A DNA stretch of 48,969 nucleotides, from the NCBI RefSeq assembly GCF_018881575.1, contig NZ_JACVQB010000001.1, forward strand, positions 1 through 48,969. Reading direction: 5' to 3'. This document shows, in pieces, positions 46,640 through 48,969 of the stretch. The DNA is from Polynucleobacter sp. UK-Kesae-W10. GTDB taxonomy: Bacteria; Pseudomonadota; Gammaproteobacteria; Burkholderiales; Burkholderiaceae. Made by a program: the position numbers and the translations under genes. Below the pieces are notes generated by a model. It saw only the letters and a list, made by a program, of their open reading frames with translations, was not told the origin of the DNA and did not search any database. The number at the start of each line of letters is the position of its first letter. Position 1 is the first letter of the stretch.

Positions 46640-47068
46640 TTAAATCTCTAACGCTTTAGGCTGTTGAGCCGTATGCGGATGATTAGCGTCGCCATAGACT
46701 TTCAATTTCTTGATCATGGCATAGCCTAATGGGCCTTTTGGCAACATACCCTTCACAGCCTTCTCCAAAGCACGACCTGGGAAACGATCTTGCATCTTGT
46801 CGAAGTTAGTCGAGCTAATACCACCTGGGTATCCGCTGTGACGGTAATAAATCTTGTTTAAGCCTTTGGTGCCTGTGACACGCAGCTTAGATGAATTGAT
46901 CACGACGATAAAGTCGCCAGTGTCAACGTGTGGTGTGAATTCAGGCTTGTGCTTGCCGCGTAGACGGTGTGCCACTTCACTGGCGACACGACCGAGGACT
47001 TTGTCCGTAGCGTCAATCACGAACCATTCACGCTTTACCTCATGGGATTTTGCGGAAAAAGTTTTCAT
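46640..47068 (-). CDS. rplM: 50S ribosomal protein L13
   Basis: A 142-residue ribosomal protein: [61 protein letters not shown], and the C-terminal [15 protein letters not shown]. It is the first gene of the rplM-rpsI operon, with a leader of about 145 bases containing hairpins and a TATAAT promoter box at 47220-47225. Confidence 0.98.
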   Translation of the reverse strand: MKTFSAKSHEVKREWFVIDATDKVLGRVASEVAHRLRGKHKPEFTPHVDTGDFIVVINSSKLRVTGTKGLNKIYYRHSGYPGGISSTNFDKMQDRFPGRALEKAVKGMLPKGPLGYAMIKKLKVYGDANHPHTAQQPKALEI

Positions 47069-47213
47069 GATTTCTCAAATTGTTATAGTCAAAATAAAAA
47101 TTACTCCAATTACACCGCGTCCACCTTGGCCCTGCTTATGTTTGCAAGCTCGCAGATTCTGCAATCTAATCGGTACAACAATTACCGCTGACTAGTTCGG
47201 TAATTCAGTAAAG
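47069..47213 (-). promoter_or_regulatory. Structured 5' leader of rplM-rpsI
   Basis: The predicted untranslated leader is about 145 bases long. ATTACCG (47181-47187) pairs with CGGTAAT (47198-47204) over 10 bases. Further hairpin-forming repeats (GCAG/CTGC around 47150-47165) lie downstream in the RNA. No coding frame fits. It could carry ribosomal-protein autoregulation, but I do not recognise a known L13 or S9 motif. Confidence 0.5.
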
Positions 47214-47219
47214 CCTTGA

Positions 47220-47225
47220 ATTATA
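47220..47225 (-). promoter_or_regulatory. rplM-rpsI promoter -10 box
   Basis: Perfect TATAAT on the minus strand. It lies only 5 bases past the T-run of the upstream terminator, so the promoter's -35 region (around 47243-47248, TCGTTC, weak) falls within the terminator hairpin itself. Confidence 0.6.
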
Positions 47226-47227
47226 AC

Positions 47228-47331
47228 CCAAAAAAAACCCAGGAACGAGTCCTGGGTTGGAATCCACCTATGTTTGGGTGGAGGAGACACTGGGAGGTAA
47301 GTCGCAGTCTTATACAAGACTGACTACCAAT
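47228..47331 (-). ncRNA. Candidate small RNA upstream of rplM
   Basis: A roughly 100-nt predicted transcript with no coding frame. From 5' to 3' on the minus strand: hairpin 1 (47305-47322, 7-bp stem CAGTCTT/AAGACTG, 4-base loop); an open pyrimidine-rich stretch with CCTCCC (47297-47292) and CTCCTCC (47286-47280); hairpin 2 (47264-47281, CCACC/GGTGG); and terminator hairpin 3. The CU-rich segments are complementary to Shine-Dalgarno sequences. It fits a free-standing sRNA with its own promoter and terminator. It recalls the betaproteobacterial toxic sRNA described from unclonable DNA, but this is from memory and untested. Confidence 0.6.
47230..47258 (-). terminator. Strong intrinsic terminator ending the candidate sRNA
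   Basis: AACCCAGGA (47236-47244) and TCCTGGGTT (47250-47258) form a perfect 9-bp stem with a 5-base loop, followed on the minus strand by eight Ts (47237-47230). No coding gene lies upstream on this strand within 650 bases except rnpB. This is the main evidence for a separate transcript here. Confidence 0.9.
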
Positions 47332-47337
47332 ATGGTT

Positions 47338-47367
47338 ATTCTACACAGAGAACATACTGCGACGCAA
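47338..47367 (-). promoter_or_regulatory. Candidate promoter of the sRNA
   Basis: On the minus strand, TTGCGT (47367-47362), 18 bases and TAGAAT (47343-47338). The predicted start is near 47331. The -10 is good and the -35 only half matches. Confidence 0.5.
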
Positions 47368-47479
47368 GAATATTGACCAAAATCAAGTTTTTTATGTTGC
47401 TATGCAACAACTAGAGATGCAGAGAAATTGGTAAACTATTGATAATATTGATAAATTTTGTAAGTTAGGGATCACTAAT

Positions 47480-47902
47480 ATGGAATGTCGAGTATCTTGG
47501 TTGGGTAATGGCGGAATGGCTTTTTCTGCAGAAACTGGCAGCGGACACCTGGTGAACATGGATGGAGCCCCTGAAGCAGGTGGCAGAAACCTAGCCCCAA
47601 GGCCAATGGAACTACTCTTGGCTGGAGCCGGAGGCTGCGCTGCATTTGATGTGGTTTTAATCCTACAAAGAGCCCGCCAGGAGATTAGCGGCTGCGATGT
47701 GACCCTTCAGGCCGAACGTGCAAGCGAAGATCCAAAAGTCTTCACAAAAATTAATCTGCACTTCACAGTCAAGGGCAAGAATCTTGATCAAGCCAAAGTC
47801 GATCGTGCTGTCAAACTATCCCATGACAAATATTGTTCAGCTACGAGCATGCTCGCCAAAACCGCTGAACTGACTTACAGCATTGAAGTCATCTCGGAAT
47901 AA
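47480..47902 (+). CDS. OsmC-family protein (YhfA-like)
   Basis: A 140-residue OsmC-fold protein of the YhfA-like branch: APRPMELLLAGAGGCAAFDVVLIL with the first Cys and KLSHDKYCSATSMLAKTAEL with the second. The PRPMELLLAGAGGC pattern differs from peroxidase-type OsmC/Ohr, and the role of this branch is unclear. The upstream region holds a small palindrome GTTGC-TAT-GCAAC (47396-47408) and AT-rich promoter-like sequence. The stop codon lies three bases from the 3' end of the RNase P RNA gene on the other strand. Confidence 0.85.
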   Translation: MECRVSWLGNGGMAFSAETGSGHLVNMDGAPEAGGRNLAPRPMELLLAGAGGCAAFDVVLILQRARQEISGCDVTLQAERASEDPKVFTKINLHFTVKGKNLDQAKVDRAVKLSHDKYCSATSMLAKTAELTYSIEVISE

Positions 47903-47905
47903 GTG

Positions 47906-48210
47906 CAGAGTCAATCGATAAGCCGGATTCTGTCGCCTAGATTTGCATCTAGGGGCAATCATTCCTCTAGGCCGGCAGTTACCTGACGGCTCAAGCTCCC
48001 TACCCGCAGACTCAGCGGGACGCCTCATCGTCTGCATACTTGGGATTGCTCCAGGTGGAGGTTACCGCGTTTCACCGTAACTAAATACGCTCGTCTCTGT
48101 GGCCCTATTCCTCACGTCACCGTGGATGGCCGTTAGCCATCACCCTACCCTTTGGAGTCCGGACTTTCCTCCCCCTCAATAAAGAGGCGGCGATTGCCTA
48201 ATTGACTCTG
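47906..48210 (-). ncRNA. rnpB: RNase P RNA (bacterial class A)
   Basis: About 305 nt on the minus strand. The terminal helix P1 is formed by 48210-48201 and 47915-47906 (CAGAGTCAAT/ATTGACTCTG, 10 bp). The universally conserved GAGGAAAGTCCGGACT segment lies at about 48157-48174, and the conserved ACAGAA with CCGGCTTAT near the 3' end at about 47918-47931. It cleaves the 5' leaders of pre-tRNAs together with RnpA. It lies downstream of pyrC on the same strand and converges on the OsmC-family gene. Confidence 0.96.
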
Positions 48211-48217
48211 CGCCTGC

Positions 48218-48246
48218 AGTCTAACGCAGTCGAGGGAGTTTGGCTA
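48218..48246 (-). promoter_or_regulatory. Candidate rnpB promoter
   Basis: TAGCCA (48246-48241), 17 bases and TAGACT (48223-48218) on the minus strand. The predicted start at about 48211 coincides with the 5' end of helix P1. It lies just past the pyrC stop. Confidence 0.55.
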
Positions 48247-48257
48247 AAGATTGTGGA

Positions 48258-48969
48258 TTAAACCAAAGACCAAGCGATAGTTTCGCCGGCACGCAATGGC
48301 ACGATGGTGGCATCACCCAAAGGTAGCTCTTGAGGAATGCTTTGCGCTTGCTTGATCAAGGTAATTTGTTTGGTATTACGCGGCAATTCATAAAAATCAG
48401 GGCCAAAAAAACTAGCAAACCCTTCTAGCCGATCTAGCTTACCAACACTTTCAAATGCTTCGGCATACAAACCCAAGGCGTTGAAAGCGCTATAACAACC
48501 TGCGCAGCCACAAGCAGCTTCTTTAGCGCCCTTAGCATGCGGGGCACTATCCGTTCCCAAGAAGAAACGAGAATTACCGCTAGTAGCCGCTTCTAATAAA
48601 GCGATGCGATGCTCTTCACGCTTCAGAACGGGTAGGCAATAGTTGTGTGGACGAATACCGCCCGCAAAAATCGCATTCCGGTTCATCAGCAAATGTTGGG
48701 GAGTGATCGTAGCTGCAATCGTATTTTTTCCACTAGTGGAGGAATCACGCACATAGTGAGCCGCTTGCTTAGTAGTGATGTGCTCAAACACAATCTTGAG
48801 CGCAGGAAATTGTTTACGTAAAGGCTCTAAGACATTGTCGATGAAGACTGCTTCACGATCAAAGATATCAATATCAGCACTAGTGACCTCACCATGCACT
48901 AAGAGCGGCATTCCTACAGCCTGCATAGCCTCTAATGCAGCACTGCAATGTTGAAGATCACTCACCCCG
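48258..48969 (-). CDS. pyrC: Dihydroorotase (homodimeric PyrC type), 5' part outside window
   Basis: The last 237 codons of dihydroorotase, which closes carbamoyl-aspartate to dihydroorotate in pyrimidine synthesis. Zinc-ligand segments are [21 protein letters not shown] and [11 protein letters not shown]. The catalytic Asp is in [10 protein letters not shown], and [20 protein letters not shown] and the end [17 protein letters not shown] match E. coli-type PyrC. The frame is open through the right edge. The GTG at 48965 is internal, not a start. The N terminus and the carboxylated Lys lie outside the window. Confidence 0.96.
   Translation of the reverse strand, partial: GVSDLQHCSAALEAMQAVGMPLLVHGEVTSADIDIFDREAVFIDNVLEPLRKQFPALKIVFEHITTKQAAHYVRDSSTSGKNTIAATITPQHLLMNRNAIFAGGIRPHNYCLPVLKREEHRIALLEAATSGNSRFFLGTDSAPHAKGAKEAACGCAGCYSAFNALGLYAEAFESVGKLDRLEGFASFFGPDFYELPRNTKQITLIKQAQSIPQELPLGDATIVPLRAGETIAWSLV

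Noticed and set aside
48963..48969. Start codon of pyrC at 48965
   Set aside because: It is a GTG within the conserved part of PyrC. The frame continues past the window edge.
1..48969. Mobile elements, CRISPR arrays or defence islands
   Set aside because: No transposase, integrase, spaced direct-repeat array or defence gene was seen. The window is core chromosome.

Overview
The window looks like a chromosomal core segment of a free-living betaproteobacterium (Burkholderiaceae). A small-genome freshwater lineage such as Polynucleobacter is the best guess. Grounds are the protein families, the gene orders (recA-recX, miaB-ybeY-corC-lnt, lptD-surA-pdxA-rsmA, dusB-fis-purH, ruvCAB, rplM-rpsI), the very tight packing with many 4-base start/stop overlaps, and a moderate GC content. 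No database search was possible, so the genus is an inference. I see no IS element, prophage, integrase, CRISPR array or toxin-antitoxin cassette.

Layout. 1-1863: a type IV pilin followed by a TPR/O-GlcNAc-transferase-like protein cut by the left edge. 1986-6750: TerC membrane protein, sucCD, and recA-recX under a LexA box. 6770-8954: DUF2878 protein, tRNA-Met with promoter and terminator, two small exported proteins (one made of tandem DUF6150-type repeats) and a MOSC protein. 9008-18067: transport and stress genes, namely an MHS-type transporter, TRIC/UPF0126 channel, GST/maleylacetoacetate isomerase, AEC carrier, gamma carbonic anhydrase, ammonium transporter with an NtrC-like palindrome, Rap1a/Tai protein, glycine-zipper lipoprotein, OsmC, rhodanese and a Na+/H+ antiporter-like protein.

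18135-26785 (+): miaB-ybeY-corC-lnt, then glyQ-glyS-gmhB-plsC. 26795-32546 (-): the outer-membrane operon lptD-surA-pdxA-rsmA. 32579-36825 (+): amgK-murU (cell-wall sugar recycling), pepP and a UbiH-type hydroxylase. 36969-42145 (+): dusB-fis, purH, ruvC-ruvA-ruvB. 42142-46116: tyrS, anmK, erpA, argC. 46229-47068 (-): rplM-rpsI. The right end holds a 411-base gene-free stretch, an OsmC-family gene, the RNase P RNA gene, and pyrC cut by the right edge.

Themes: envelope biogenesis (Lnt, GmhB, PlsC, LptD, SurA), peptidoglycan recycling (AmgK, MurU, AnmK) and DNA repair (RecA, RecX, RuvABC). The least explained part is 47228-47367. It has a promoter-like sequence, two hairpins around pyrimidine-rich anti-Shine-Dalgarno-like stretches, and a strong terminator. 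I read it as a roughly 100-nt small RNA ending just in front of the rplM promoter. Second is the pilin plus cytosolic OGT-like glycosyltransferase pair at the left edge.
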